The notes under the pieces were generated by a model. That model was not told the DNA's origin, made no database searches, and worked only from the letters and a program-made list of their open reading frames with translations. A DNA stretch of 64,000 bases from Trichodesmium erythraeum GBRTRLIN201 (lineage in GTDB: Bacteria; Cyanobacteriota; Cyanobacteriia; Cyanobacteriales; Microcoleaceae): positions 19,614 through 83,613 of the forward strand of contig JAGGDU010000216.1 in assembly GCA_018457135.1 (NCBI GenBank), written 5' to 3'. Shown in pieces: positions 10,128 to 22,110 of this stretch. The translations under genes and the position numbers were made by a program. The number at the start of each line of letters is the position of its first letter. Position 1 is the first letter of the stretch.

Positions 10128-10439
10128 ATGGCAGCTGTAACACTGAGTGTTTCCACTGTTAAGCCGTTGGGCGAACGTGTATTCGTCAAGGTTAGCGAAT
10201 CTGAAGAAAAAACAGCAGGTGGCATTCTTCTACCTGATTCTGCAAAAGAGAAACCCCAAGTAGGAGAAGTTGTCTCAGCAGGTCCTGGTAAACGGAACGA
10301 TGATGGTACCCGCGCAGAAATGGAAGTCAAAGTAGGAGACAAAGTTCTCTACTCCAAATATGCTGGTACCGATATCAAGCTCGGTGGCGATGAATACGTC
10401 CTACTAGCAGAAAAAGATATTCTTGCAATTGTTAACTAA
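10128..10439 (+). CDS. groES: Co-chaperonin GroES
   Basis: 103 residues, the usual GroES length. The product forms the heptameric lid that closes the GroEL folding chamber in the cytoplasm. Visible family features are the N-terminal strand [12 protein letters not shown], the mobile-loop segment [20 protein letters not shown] that docks onto GroEL, and the C-terminal [14 protein letters not shown] Shine-Dalgarno sequence GGAGGT (10116-10121) precedes the ATG by six bases and settles the start. It is the first gene of a groES-groEL operon with a 133-bp spacer, and lies directly downstream of the K-box and CIRCE sites. Confidence 0.98.
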   Translation: MAAVTLSVSTVKPLGERVFVKVSESEEKTAGGILLPDSAKEKPQVGEVVSAGPGKRNDDGTRAEMEVKVGDKVLYSKYAGTDIKLGGDEYVLLAEKDILAIVN

Positions 10440-10554
10440 TAATTCTGAAGTTATTCTCCAGCATGGGCAAACTTTTTCTTCATACTTGATGTTTGCTAAA
10501 CTGCTAAAACAACTAACTATCAAAATACAAAAAATAAGTATCCACAATTACTAA

Positions 10555-12207
<1,653 letters not shown>

Positions 12208-12220
12208 GTTTTTTGAGATT

Positions 12221-12250
12221 GGGGACAATTTGAGAATTGTTCCCATCCTG
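12221..12250 (+). terminator. Hairpin after groEL, probable terminator
   Basis: GGGGACAATT-tgag-AATTGTTCCC pairs over 10 bp (one G-U) 14 bp after the groEL stop, followed by a moderately T-rich tract. A second weaker hairpin (GTCACTTCC / GGAGGTGGC, 12285-12310) follows with a short T run. Confidence 0.6.
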
Positions 12251-12322
12251 TTTATTTGTGTAAATAGTGTGTATTATTATGTCAGTCACTTCCATTTTTT
12301 TGGAGGTGGCTTTGCTGTTTGA

Positions 12323-13671
12323 CAGCGGTTTTTTATCCCTAGACTATACTCAGCGGTATTAAGAGCAAATCCAGGTATAACAATAGACTTGCCACATCGC
12401 CAGATATGTTAGCTATAGCAACGGCTATAACTTTTACAAATACTCTCTTACACTTGATGGATTTCGTATAGTATAGCAATGAGTTGAGGTTATCAAAATT
12501 CAAAAACTAGAAAGAAAGTCCGAAACTCTTACCTATTCATTGCCCATTTTTTATTTCTCATACCTAAAAAGCAGCAATATTAGATAATAAATAAGTTACG
12601 GACTACCCTCAGTGGTTATCATAGAAACGGGAAGCTATCTCCAAAGATTTAATGAAGAACAACTCATGGGGATGTATAATAGAGTTTTGACTAAATAGAG
12701 GGAAAAATTACTCCAACCTAGACAGAGCAATAATTTCAATTCTTTTTACTTACCAATAGTTACTACCAATAGTTATAATCTTTACACAACAAAGTTTTTT
12801 GGTGATTTTTTAAGTTATGAAGCGGTAAGTCTAATGAAATTGCTAAGGAAATGGGTATGACGGTTGGGGAATTAGATGACTATGTAGTGAGGAAAGGTGA
12901 TGATTAGATATGGAGGGATAATACAAGAAACGAAAAAGCTGACTTGAAAAGGTTTACATTTCTTCTTCCTGTCTGATAACTGAGTCTTTTTTAATTATAA
13001 TTGGCCATGATTTTGGTGGACAACCCATTCACTAACAATCGAAAACCATAAAGTTTCAAATTTCATTTGATCCAAAGATAAAAACCTTTGTCAAACACGA
13101 GGACGACTTTCAAATTTAGTATATTTTGGTATTTGATTAGCTAAGGTTTTGAAGTGTACCTATCTATCGTTTTGTATCAGGGTGATAAAAATTTTTAGCA
13201 TGACCCAGATATTCAAGCTGAACTGATTGATTTTCTGTGTGTTAATGGTGCAATTATGGTAATTTATTCATTTTTATTAAGATGTTCATAAGCCGCTCAG
13301 TAGATATATAAAAACTAAAAGGCTTTTGTCTTCGGAGGTTTGTGAGAAGGCTATCACCTAGGCTTGAAGAAACCCTCTGGAGGTTTTTTTTCAAGTTAAC
13401 AATTCAAACATATTAAAAATAGATAAAAATTCTTAAATCGGAGGATAAATAGGGTAGAATTTTGCTTTTTTTATAAACCTATTATATATGTAGCAATCCT
13501 AAATAGGTTATGGTAATTATTATGATAATTAATTTTAACTGAAATCCTGCGAAATTTTGACTTCTAACTACCATCAAAATATTCAAACATATTAAAAAGA
13601 ATTGCTATACAGTATTACCTATTGAGATTACAATTATACTAACTGATTCTTAAGAATAGAGGAGTGTTTTG
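12323..13671. other. Gap between groEL and ccmK3: MITE remnant and a strong hairpin
   Basis: No intact gene. From about 12466 to 12600 the sequence is a diverged inverted copy of the short element at 44994-45117 (shared AAAACTAGAAA and a TAGCAAT end). At 13363-13396 CTTGAAGAAACC pairs with GGTTTTTTTTCAAG around a short loop, a strong hairpin with an internal T run. It could terminate an unidentified small transcript reading rightward, since no plus-strand gene ends here. Confidence 0.45.
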
Positions 13672-13977
13672 ATGCCAGAAGCAGTAGGTGTCATAGAAGC
13701 TATTGGTTTTCCAGGAATCTTAGCTGCTGCAGATGCGATGGTCAAAGCTGCACGAGTTACCTTAGTTTACTATGGTATAGCCGAAAGAGGCCACTTTTTA
13801 GTGGCAGTTCGGGGACCAACCTCTGAAGTTCGTCCTTCAGTCCAAGCTGGTATTGAAGCAGCAGAAAAAGTTTATGGTGGTATAGTGGACAGTCATTATA
13901 TTGTTCCTAATCCCCCGGAGAATGTAGAATCTGTATTACCACTAGAATATACAGAAGTTAGCGAACAGTTTAGATGA
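13672..13977 (+). CDS. ccmK3: Carboxysome shell protein CcmK3
   Basis: 101 residues, one bacterial microcompartment (BMC) domain. It begins MPEAVGVIEAIGFPGILAAA and contains ARVTLVYYGIAERGHFLVAV and the tail HYIVPNPPENVESVLPLEY, which match CcmK3 rather than CcmK1/K2. Known CcmK3 does not form hexamers alone but mixes with CcmK4 in the beta-carboxysome shell. The ATG at 13672 is preferred over a TTG one codon upstream because GAGGAG sits eight bases before it. ccmK4 follows after 119 bp on the same strand; this two-gene satellite locus, separate from the main ccm operon, is common in cyanobacteria. Confidence 0.92.
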   Translation: MPEAVGVIEAIGFPGILAAADAMVKAARVTLVYYGIAERGHFLVAVRGPTSEVRPSVQAGIEAAEKVYGGIVDSHYIVPNPPENVESVLPLEYTEVSEQFR

Positions 13978-14096
13978 ATTTTGTCCTAAATTATATTATA
14001 GTTTGGCTTAATAATAGTTGATTTATGGCAGACATCTAAAATTTTTACAATTAATTGAGAGAATTTAATTCTTAACTGAAATTTAGGAGAAATATA

Positions 14097-14453
14097 ATGG
14101 CGCAACAAGCTGTTGGAGCACTGGAGACTAAAGGTTTTCCTGGTATCTTAGCTGCTGCAGATGCAATGGTCAAAGCTGGTAGAGTTACTTTAGTTGGTTA
14201 TATTAGGGTTGGTAGTGCGAGGTTTACTGTTCAAATTAGAGGTGATGTTTCGGAAGTAAAAACTGCTATGGATGCCGGAATTGCAGCAGTAGATAAAGCT
14301 TATGGTGCTACCTTAGAATCTTGGGTAATTATTCCTCGTCCTCACGAGAATGTTGTGGCAGTTTTACCAATAGACTTTAATCCAGGTGTAGAAGAGTTTC
14401 GCCAACAAGTAGAAGGAATAACTGTACCAGGATTGCGTAGTAGTAGTATATAA
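14097..14453 (+). CDS. ccmK4: Carboxysome shell protein CcmK4
   Basis: 118 residues with one BMC domain: QAVGALETKGFPGILAAADA, then AGRVTLVGYIRVGSARFTV and the C-terminal VIIPRPHENVVAVLPIDF. The GYIRVGSARFTV segment and the C-terminal extension of about 15 residues are typical of CcmK4. The hexamers line the beta-carboxysome facets; their pore may control metabolite passage. AGGAGA lies seven bases before the ATG. It is paired with ccmK3 just upstream, consistent with co-expression and hetero-hexamer formation known for this pair. Confidence 0.93.
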   Translation: MAQQAVGALETKGFPGILAAADAMVKAGRVTLVGYIRVGSARFTVQIRGDVSEVKTAMDAGIAAVDKAYGATLESWVIIPRPHENVVAVLPIDFNPGVEEFRQQVEGITVPGLRSSSI

Positions 14454-14489
14454 GTTTTAATTAGCTAAAATATATACTAATTTTTTTTA

Positions 14490-14564
14490 ACCGTCCACAT
14501 TACTGTTGTATTGCTAAGAGTTATCCTCAGTATAATTTCAGTTAGTATTAACTAGATGGACGGT
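14490..14564. repeat. Inverted repeat ACCGTCCA ... TGGACGGT after ccmK4
   Basis: A perfect 8-bp inverted repeat with AT-rich flanks encloses 59 bp with no ORF, 36 bp after the ccmK4 stop. It may be a small MITE or a weak stem that ends the ccmK transcript. Confidence 0.45.
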
Positions 14565-14937
14565 AAATATAAATATAAATTTAAGACCTTAATTTTGATG
14601 TCGCTATCTGTTATGATTTACCTTTTAACTATTGGGTGTAAAAGATTCAAAGTAAGCATAGCAAAATAAACTGTAATTGAATAAAATAGACATATTTTTA
14701 TATAATAAATACCCAAAAATAAATTAACTGTAAGTATTAAAATCGGCAAAAAAAGTGATTAGTAAAAACTTTATGTATATGAAATACATTATGTTTTTTT
14801 TGTTAAAATAATAAAAATAATAAAAATAGTAATGTAGTTGCTGAAAATTGAAGCTATGCTAAAAAATATTATGGCTACTATTATGGACAGTTAAATATAA
14901 ATCAATAGAACCTTGAATTAAAATGGCTAAAATCAAC

Positions 14938-14975
14938 AAAGACTATCCTACTGGCATAGTCTTTATTTGTTTTAG
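14938..14975 (+). terminator. Rho-independent terminator-like hairpin
   Basis: AAAGACTAT-ccTACTGGC-ATAGTCTTT forms a 9-bp stem followed by ATTTGTTTT. It is 480 bp beyond ccmK4, so it could end a long ccmK3-ccmK4 transcript or an unseen small RNA. The 14566-15243 gap otherwise holds nothing I can support. Confidence 0.55.
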
Positions 14976-15243
14976 ATAAATTCTCTAGACTAAAACTTAT
15001 CTATAATAGAGCCGAAAAATATCACTATTAATTTGCTATTAATTATATAGAAATCCTAAATGGATACTAGTATAATTAATAATTTATACTTAAATAAAGC
15101 AATCTATTGATCATTTAGAATGAATCAAATACTTTCTTAAGATAATAACTCTAACTCCTGTTTATTTTGCCTTCTGCCTCCTGCCTTAAAGTAGTATATC
15201 CTATTTCTTTTACCAATCAGATAGGATTATTATAGATAACTTA

Positions 15244-16284
15244 ATGTTTGCCTACCTAACTAATTCTCATTTCCTGATATTTAATCTTATATCTGAAGTT
15301 ATGAACACTTGGATTATACAACTACACAACTCTACGAATGAAACTACTTTTGTGACAATTACTGCTTTGATAACAGTGGTTTTTTGCTTTGGTTTGATTC
15401 CTACTGCTACAGATATTATGGTAAATTCTGCCGCAGGTTTAGCAGGTAAATATTTAGACAAAGACAAACGCACTATAGTAATCAATTCCAGTACAAATAA
15501 CCCGGAATTATTTTTGATGTTGCTATCATTAATTCTTCGACGACTAGGTGGTATAGCAACTCCTCTAGGCTCAAATTTGGCTAATATTTATCTCATGTTT
15601 ATTGTGGCGCCAATAATTGTTATTAGTAAATGGATATTGATGGGCAAAATATCTGCTATTAAAAATTTTATCGAAATTTTTAACAAAGAAAAAATGTTGT
15701 TTTTATGGCATCTTTTTATGTCATTATTGATGTTTACTTTTGCTACTACAGCTTACTGGTGTATTACAGGTAAATCTCAGTTTGCACCTTTGCCAGAAGG
15801 AATTAGTACTCGCACTTGGCCTTGGGTGGTTTTTGGTGGTTTAGTTTGTTTAATAGGGGTGTTAATTTTCTTATTTTATGAAAAACAATTTCAGAAAGAA
15901 AGACCAGAATTGTTTGATGATATTAGTACAGATGATTATACAGCAAGCTGGTTACAGTTTATTCTAGGGACAGCTTTATTAATTTTATTATCCTATATAT
16001 TGAATACATTCTTTATCGCCTGGACGGAAATTTATGATGATTTACTTAGTAGATTATTTGGTGATGCAGTTTTTGCAGCGCTGCATTATTTTTTGGGAAG
16101 TTTAATATCATCTTTACCAGAAACAATTGTAGCTGTAAAAAATTATGAACGTTTAACTTCGCCAGATTTGAATACTGCAATGGCATCTGCAAGTCAGTCA
16201 AATATGACAAATTTGGGCATAGGATTTTTTGGTAGTGTTTTAGCAAGTTTGCTGTTAGTTATGGGGATGAATTATCAGTTATAA
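15244..16284 (+). CDS. Sodium/calcium exchanger-family membrane protein
   Basis: 346 residues, mostly hydrophobic, with roughly ten predicted membrane segments. The two inverted alpha-repeats of the CaCA superfamily are visible: the first around SAAGLAGKYL and INSSTNNPELFLMLLSL (about residues 60-95), the second around GSLISSLPETIVAVKNYERL and ASASQSNMTNLGIGF (about residues 283-330). The NNPEL and SLPET motifs carry the acidic residues that bind cations in this family. The protein is expected in the cytoplasmic membrane as a cation antiporter; the transported ion is not certain. The first hydrophobic stretch may be extra, since a Met at 15301 (residue 20) is an alternative start. Confidence 0.7.
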   Translation: MFAYLTNSHFLIFNLISEVMNTWIIQLHNSTNETTFVTITALITVVFCFGLIPTATDIMVNSAAGLAGKYLDKDKRTIVINSSTNNPELFLMLLSLILRRLGGIATPLGSNLANIYLMFIVAPIIVISKWILMGKISAIKNFIEIFNKEKMLFLWHLFMSLLMFTFATTAYWCITGKSQFAPLPEGISTRTWPWVVFGGLVCLIGVLIFLFYEKQFQKERPELFDDISTDDYTASWLQFILGTALLILLSYILNTFFIAWTEIYDDLLSRLFGDAVFAALHYFLGSLISSLPETIVAVKNYERLTSPDLNTAMASASQSNMTNLGIGFFGSVLASLLLVMGMNYQL

Positions 16285-16829
16285 AAATAAAGCGATCGCT
16301 ATTTTTAGGGAGTAGAAATTAGCAATTAGGGAAATATAGCTACTTGAGCAAATAATCAAGTCACTATAAACTAATACCATCTCCCTTTTGAATTAATTAT
16401 TGGATCTCCTTAGTTGATTTAGTTATTTTTTTTGAGTATTATTCTTGGTAATTTGCATTAGTAAATACTACTTTATCAACCATAAATGTTGAATTTATAT
16501 AGAAAAGTTTCTTGATGTATTTATAGTAATTTTATCAAGTGCAAAAATTAAAATTAATTATATTCACGGGATATAAATATAATTAATTTATTGACACATA
16601 CAGGCTTGAATATAGGGAAATTGATTTAACATTTTATTACTTCATTGTTGGATAATGAGTAGAAGTTTTAGAATTAGGTAAGCCATGAGACTAGAATAGA
16701 TTTGTCTGCTAATACCATTGACATTTTTGGTAATTAATCTATTTAGTTTTAAATGTATCTTTGAAAATTTCCATAGCAATTATACTTCCCACTTTTTTAG
16801 TTTTTCGGACTTATATCTCTGATATTTAT

Positions 16830-17290
16830 TATTTAACTGCTGCCTCGACCTTCTCTAATAAATTCGCGACTAAGGTAAATTCTATTTTAGTCTCTACATC
16901 ACAAAAATTAATTACTCTATAAGCAAGATTATCAGAGAATAAACTAATTTTACCTAGCCAGATTAGAATTGAAACTCTAGTTTTTAATTATTCTTAGTTC
17001 GTACTATAAAATATTTGTCTTTTTGTCGTAATTATGCCATAAATCTGAGTCCGGCAAATCCCTTATCCATTACTACTACTGCATATAGTGGTAAATTAGA
17101 CATCATAGTTGCACCCTCTTTGTAATCATGATTATATCCAAAATTTAGAAAATTATCTTCGGGACTTTCTGTAGATAGATTCAGGGAACTAAAAAGTTTG
17201 ACTTCATGAATACCTCAAACCCATAGCAACTTAATTGTTAGGGTAATTACTGTTGAATCTATTAGACAAATTGCATACTTGTAATATAAA
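16830..17290 (-). pseudogene. IS4-like transposase remnant
   Basis: Minus-strand fragments read YAICLIDSTVITLTIKLLWV, GIHEVKLFSSLNLSTESPED, VVVMDKGFAGLRFM, KDKYFIVRTKNN and KLEFQF. The order and the DSTVITL plus VMDKGF motifs match DDE transposases of the IS4/ISAs1 kind, with the first and second catalytic Asp visible. Multiple stops and frameshifts show it is inactive. Confidence 0.7.
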
Positions 17291-18309
17291 TTTTTATGAT
17301 TATTTGTATGGGATAATTGATATAATTTGCCATAAGTTTTTGGAAATATATATTGATAATTCTATCTATATTGGCTGATTAAAATGTTGAGATTATAAAG
17401 TTAATTTATGTGTTATTTATATTTTCAATAAGTCTTTCAAACTTGTTAAGTTCATATCTAAAACTAGAACTCAATCTAAATACTGATATTAAATACATAA
17501 TCATCATTTTTGGGGAATGCTTTGAGAATGTATTTGAGAATCTTAGGATAATAATTAAAATTATTATTGACTAATTTATTCTAATTATTTGGCTAAAGTT
17601 TATGAGATTAAAAATATTTGTTGTAATTTTTGTTATGATTACTGTAATCTAGATAATAGTTTAATTTTTAAATAATTATTTGGAGTAAATTATTGATGAT
17701 TTTATAGCTGATTATATGCAGCAATAGTCTAGACAATATTTTTGATTTTTTTTAAGTAATAAAGCCATAATTTTTTGCAAATTTAATATTAATCACTAAT
17801 CATTTATATTAATTTATTACTAAATATATATAACTACCAGTATTTTTCCCAAAAATTTACAAAATAAGTCAAGCATATACCAGGTTGTAATGTGATATTA
17901 GCTGATATAATAAAAACATCAATTGTAATAAATTGAGGAAATAGTAATAGTAAATTAGAGGTAATAAATTGAGGAAATAGTAATAGTAAATTAACTCTGA
18001 TTGAAATTATTCACTTTGATTTAGCTTCAAGCACAAGAATAATTATAGGTATTTCATTATCAGTATTTTGGGACTAACTTTCAGATATAGCAACATGGGT
18101 ATCTATTAAGACAATACCAATTTTAGTAAGCACACAAAATTAATCATATATCTATAGTTAAGCTAATTTTTTTGCTTTCTAAATATGCTAGAAAATAAGA
18201 ATACTTAAATAATGAGTATAATGGTACTTATTCTAGTTTTATTTACTAACCTTATTTATACTTATATAATTACTAAATAACGGTTTTATAGAGATAAATC
18301 ATTAATTAT

Positions 18310-18335
18310 GGTGCGTTAACTTGTTTCAACGCACC
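18310..18335 (-). terminator. Hairpin after the trpD2-like gene
   Basis: GGTGCGTT and AACGCACC pair perfectly around a 10-base loop, 9 bp beyond the stop codon of the minus-strand gene. It is probably its terminator although the following tract is only A/T-rich. Confidence 0.5.
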
Positions 18336-18343
18336 TACTAAAC

Positions 18344-19396
18344 TTATATCTCAATTTTTGCTTTAATTTCTCTCAACTTATCCCTAACTTTACCACTATT
18401 TAATAAACTTTCCGCTTTCAACAAACCTTCATTAATATCAGAGCAAATTCCACAACGCCACAAATAAAAAGCGCCATTCCAAATAACTGCTGACATTAAC
18501 TTACTGGCTTTACCCTGTAGTATTTTTTGTATCTCTTCTACTAACTCTGCAGTTGAACCCAATACAACTTCCTTCCCTCCACAACTATAGTCACTCGGAT
18601 GTAACAATAGACGTTCAAATGTGGCATCATTCCCAGATGACAACGATACCCCAATAATAGCTGTCCGATCGCGGGGCAAGTCACAACTTCCCTCTAACCC
18701 CTTCACCGTTGTATAATTCCTCAAACCATGTAATTCCAATACTTCACGAAACATACCTTCTGTGGGAGGATGAACATACCCTGCAGCTAAATGAACTTCT
18801 CCCGCCAAGGGTACCCAAATTAATTCCATTATTGCGATAGGAGGTCGTTTACCAATATCTCGACGATGTTTTACTAAAGCATCTGCTTGAGGAAAATGTC
18901 TTGGTAAATAGACGAACCCTAGACCAGTTTCCTCAAATACTCGTTGAACCTCCACCAGCGATAATTTTCCCCACTCAACCCCTAGTCCTTGCCAGATATC
19001 AATAAAAGGTATGCCTTCTTTTGTCGGCATCCGCCTTCCACCGTGGATGACAACAAATACTCCTGCTGTTGCCAAAATTAAAGCTGTGAGTAAGGTGACA
19101 GGTGAAGTCCGCGATCGCCCATCATAAGGACAACCTAAGACGGTTACTGTACCCATAGATGGTTGACTTTTAAGTTTTGGCCCCAATTCATTATAGGTAT
19201 CTAACATTCCTGCTAACTCCTCACCAGTGGGGCGTTTAATACGGTGAGCAATAAGAAAAGCACCTATTTGTGTAGGTGTTGCTTCTCCTAATAACATCAT
19301 GCGCATTGCTGCTGCTGCTTCTTGGCGAGTTAAATTTTTACCTGTGTGGGTTCCACTGCCAATGATTTTGAGTAATTCTCGAAAGCGATCGCTCAT
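18344..19396 (-). CDS. Anthranilate phosphoribosyltransferase-like protein (TrpD2 type)
   Basis: 350 residues with the TrpD fold: N-terminal helical domain RQEAAAAMRMMLLGEATPTQ with AFLIAHRIKRPTGEELAGML, then the glycosyltransferase domain. In true TrpD the PRPP loop reads GTGGD; here the equivalent region is GCPYDGRSRTSPVTLL, and the substrate loop is HGGRRMPTKEG. This altered site, with the length and overall order, is typical of the TrpD2 (YbiB-like) group, whose members do not make tryptophan and for which nucleic-acid binding has been reported. The ATG at 19396 follows a purine-rich stretch. The gene stands alone, with no trp genes nearby. Confidence 0.8.
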   Translation of the reverse strand: MSDRFRELLKIIGSGTHTGKNLTRQEAAAAMRMMLLGEATPTQIGAFLIAHRIKRPTGEELAGMLDTYNELGPKLKSQPSMGTVTVLGCPYDGRSRTSPVTLLTALILATAGVFVVIHGGRRMPTKEGIPFIDIWQGLGVEWGKLSLVEVQRVFEETGLGFVYLPRHFPQADALVKHRRDIGKRPPIAIMELIWVPLAGEVHLAAGYVHPPTEGMFREVLELHGLRNYTTVKGLEGSCDLPRDRTAIIGVSLSSGNDATFERLLLHPSDYSCGGKEVVLGSTAELVEEIQKILQGKASKLMSAVIWNGAFYLWRCGICSDINEGLLKAESLLNSGKVRDKLREIKAKIEI

Positions 19397-19878
19397 CTAA
19401 CTTCTCTCTCCAGTTAATTAGTTAGTAGTTCTACATATAGTTAAGAATACCAAAACTGTTCTCGATCATTACTTTTTTTATGACTGAGACTTGAGGAAAA
19501 AATAGATGTTTTTCTTTTTCCAAACCTAAAATTAACTGTTTTTTTGATATCTTTAGGTTTGAGTTTTTTTGAGCTTTTTGGCAGTATTTCCTAATTTAAC
19601 TGGATTATATCAAATCTGCTTAATTTGGTGTGAAAAAATATTTCATTTTCAGCCCAGCCTGTAAATATTCCTAAATTTTTGACTTCTGAGCTTTGAGTAC
19701 TTACTCCTAATTAACTATCTAATTTTATCAATGCTACCGAATTTTATGTAAAAAACCTCAAAGTAGCGCTAAGAATTAGTTGATCAATAAAAGTGCTTAT
19801 GGCAATGCTAGGGAGGCAGGCTTTCCTCTCTGTTTCAGTTGTTGCGGAGTTCTCAATAAGTAGTTATCAGGATTTTAG
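19397..19878. other. Gap with a dispersed-repeat fragment
   Basis: No gene. Around 19618-19660 the sequence TTAATTTGGTGTGAAAAAAT and ATTTTCAGC resembles 28110-28150, so it is a piece of a dispersed repeat. The gap also contains the promoter region of the trpD2-like gene at its left edge. Confidence 0.4.
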
Positions 19879-20856
19879 TCAGAGATGACTTTGAACTTTT
19901 AACTTTGAACTTTTAACTTGAGTGACTCTTGGTGGAATTATTTCTTTAACTAACTTGCAAAAATATTTTATTGGTGGAATTTTCATCCTATCGCTAGTTG
20001 TGACTAAAACTACATCACGACTCCAAACAGAATCTTTAGTTGAAGAGATCTTAGAAATGTTAGGAGTTTTAGCTATTGTTCTAATTGCTAGAGTGGGATC
20101 AACTCTGGCATCTAGTAGAGCTGAACTGGGCAGTAAAGCAATTAAATTTCCTTGTCTAACTACTCCTCGGAAAGCATCAAGGGTATTTAACTCTAATGTT
20201 GCGTTCAGTTTTGCCCCTAATTGCTCAAATTGTTCTTTGACTAATCTCTGCATTCCATACCCATCTTTGAAGATAACTTGAGGGTAGTAAATAAGTTCTG
20301 CCCAGGGTATTTCTTTGTATTTAGCAAGGGTATGGTTTGCTGCCATTAATACTTCTATGGTTTCAGTGTATAGATGATGTACTATCATTTCTGAAGTGGG
20401 GGTAAATAAGTCATTATTCATAATGATCGCTACATCTACTAGACCGTCTTTGAGAACTTTGAGGATGCGATCGCTTCCTAGGGCAGTTACTCGTAATTTA
20501 ACTTCTGGATAGTGGCGACCAAATCTTTGCAAAACTGGAGGTAGGTAGTTAGCACAGACAGAGTGAATAGTTGCAATACATAATTCTGGTTGTTTTCCGG
20601 TGAACATTTCTGCTATTTCTTGAGTAGCATTTTCCCAAGCTTGACAAATTTTTCTAGCATGAGGCCACAAACATTCTCCTGCTAAGGTTAGTTTAGCTTG
20701 GTTGCTACGGTGAAATAAGATAGCACCTACTTCTGCCTCTAAGGCTTGCACTTGCCGACTGACTGTTGATTGGGTGACATTACATTTTTGTGCTGCTTCT
20801 TGAAAGCTACCCGTTTCTGCAACCCATAGAAACGCTTGCAATTGCTCTAGACGCAT
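19879..20856 (-). CDS. pacR: LysR-family regulator resembling PacR
   Basis: 325 residues. The winged HTH at residues 1-60 reads MRLEQLQAFLWVAETGSFQE and NVTQSTVSRQVQALEAEVG; a LysR substrate-binding domain follows (about residues 90-300) with QPELCIATIHSVCANYLPPV, VTALGSDRILKVLKDGLVDV and FKDGYGMQRLVKEQF. This pattern is that of the cyanobacterial regulator called PacR (All3953 in Anabaena), which controls carbon-concentrating and photosynthesis genes. The last 16 codons are encoded by a direct repeat (ACTTTGAACTTTTA, two copies near 19888-19918), so the C-terminus has probably been extended by repeat sequence. The symbol is assigned by similarity only. Confidence 0.75.
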   Translation of the reverse strand: MRLEQLQAFLWVAETGSFQEAAQKCNVTQSTVSRQVQALEAEVGAILFHRSNQAKLTLAGECLWPHARKICQAWENATQEIAEMFTGKQPELCIATIHSVCANYLPPVLQRFGRHYPEVKLRVTALGSDRILKVLKDGLVDVAIIMNNDLFTPTSEMIVHHLYTETIEVLMAANHTLAKYKEIPWAELIYYPQVIFKDGYGMQRLVKEQFEQLGAKLNATLELNTLDAFRGVVRQGNLIALLPSSALLDARVDPTLAIRTIAKTPNISKISSTKDSVWSRDVVLVTTSDRMKIPPIKYFCKLVKEIIPPRVTQVKSSKLKVQSHL

Positions 20857-21265
20857 GGAGTTTTTTATGTGTTATTTTATACAAATATTATCATAACTTA
20901 CGCAGGAGCACTGTATAGATTACCAAAAATATAAATATTTCATTTACATGACAATTAGAACCTTTAAGTAAGTTCTGTTATTGCCTAAACTTTTCTATAA
21001 ATGCATTATTACCTAAACTTTCTTATAAATGCAAGGGTTTGAACAACTTAAAATTGTACCTAATTGAAACAATTATGTCTCAAATTTCACAGGTAAAATG
21101 GTCCATTTTCGTCCATTTTAAGTAAAAATTAGCTAAAAGGAAGTTGATTTAATGTAAACAGATAATTTTTGAAGACATAATTCACACAATTATGTCTTTT
21201 TTGATTTTCTGATGGTATTGAACCACAATAAAAGCAACAAAAAAATAGGCCCATAGTTTAATGGA

Positions 21266-22007
21266 CAGGACTTACACAAATACACTATATATAGTGCATG
21301 CTAAATATAGTGATGTAGCTCCGGCCACCATTCTCCGCCAACGCTTAAAAATATAGAGGGATATAGCTGCCTAGCTGCTCCGCCAAGACCTCAATACAAG
21401 TACCATTGTTAAAACTAAATAAATTACCTTGAAAATAAAAACAGCCCTGAATTTTATTGTAAGCTTCTTGAATTCTTTCCTCGGATAACCTGAGAGTAAT
21501 TTGTGTTTGACTTTATAAATAGTTTTTCCTATTTTCACTGCTTTTCACTGCTAATATTTTGAAAAAATTCTAGACTAACATAACACAGGCTACAAGATTT
21601 TTTTTAGTTTGCCTAAGACAATATTGACAAAATTATCTTGCCTTTAATTGTTTAATTGTGGCGTGAAATTGCTCAGTATTCTATCTACTATGAGACTCAA
21701 ATTATACAGTATCTACTGAAGATTAACTTCAGTCATTAGTAACAACATATTCTGCTGAGGTTGGTAGAAACACTTACACATAAGGAGATTAACTTTTTTA
21801 TTTCCAAGAAATTACTTTTATTTTAATTATTTTACCTGATATTTTTTATGATTCATTCTCAGTTAATTCTCCAATCTTTTTATACTTTTCTACACCACCA
21901 GTGTCGTCTACTAAATGATTAATTTTTAAGCGTTGGCGGAGGATGGTGGCGGCAGCTACATCGCTATATTTGTCTACACTATATATAGTGTCTTTGGATA
22001 AGTCCTG
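21266..22007. mobile_element. 742-bp element with long (about 86-bp) terminal inverted repeats
   Basis: The left end (CAGGACTTACACAAATACAC onward to about 21352) and the right end (about 21922 to TAAGTCCTG at 22007) are inverted copies over roughly 86 bp. They include the inner palindrome ACTATATATAGT and the stretch CTCCGCCAACGCTTAAAAAT. The outer CAGGACTTA motif matches the 100-bp element at 3533. The interior has only decayed minus-strand frames: 55 codons at 21345-21512 (LRLSEERIQEAYNKIQGCFY and onward) and a short VDDTGGVEKYKKIGELTEN near 21860-21920. It looks like a non-autonomous deletion derivative of an IS. Confidence 0.75.
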
Positions 22008-22026
22008 ATTATGTAATAGAGTTGTT

Positions 22027-22110
22027 TGGTGTGGAAAATTTTAAAATACTCAAAGGTTTACCATGTAATATTTTCAGCATTTTAGAACTCAAAAGCAAGC
22101 TGAAACTTCA
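22027..22110. repeat. Dispersed repeat, copy related to 27967-28050
   Basis: GGAAAATTTTAAAATACTCA, GGTTTACC, TATTTTCAG and AACTCAAAAGCA recur in the same order at 27967-28050 with about one change in six bases. The function is unknown. The rest of the 22008-22587 gap shows no gene. Confidence 0.55.

Larger units (their letters stand above)
16285..18343. other. 2-kb AT-rich gap with an IS relic and a tandem repeat
   Basis: It contains the minus-strand transposase relic at 16830-17290 and a perfect direct duplication of a 32-bp unit, roughly TAATAAATTGAGGAAATAGT plus 12 further bases, at about 17926-17993. The remainder shows no gene. Confidence 0.6.

Noticed and set aside
19922..20281. 119-codon plus-strand ORF inside the pacR-like gene
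   Set aside because: Antisense shadow of the LysR gene.
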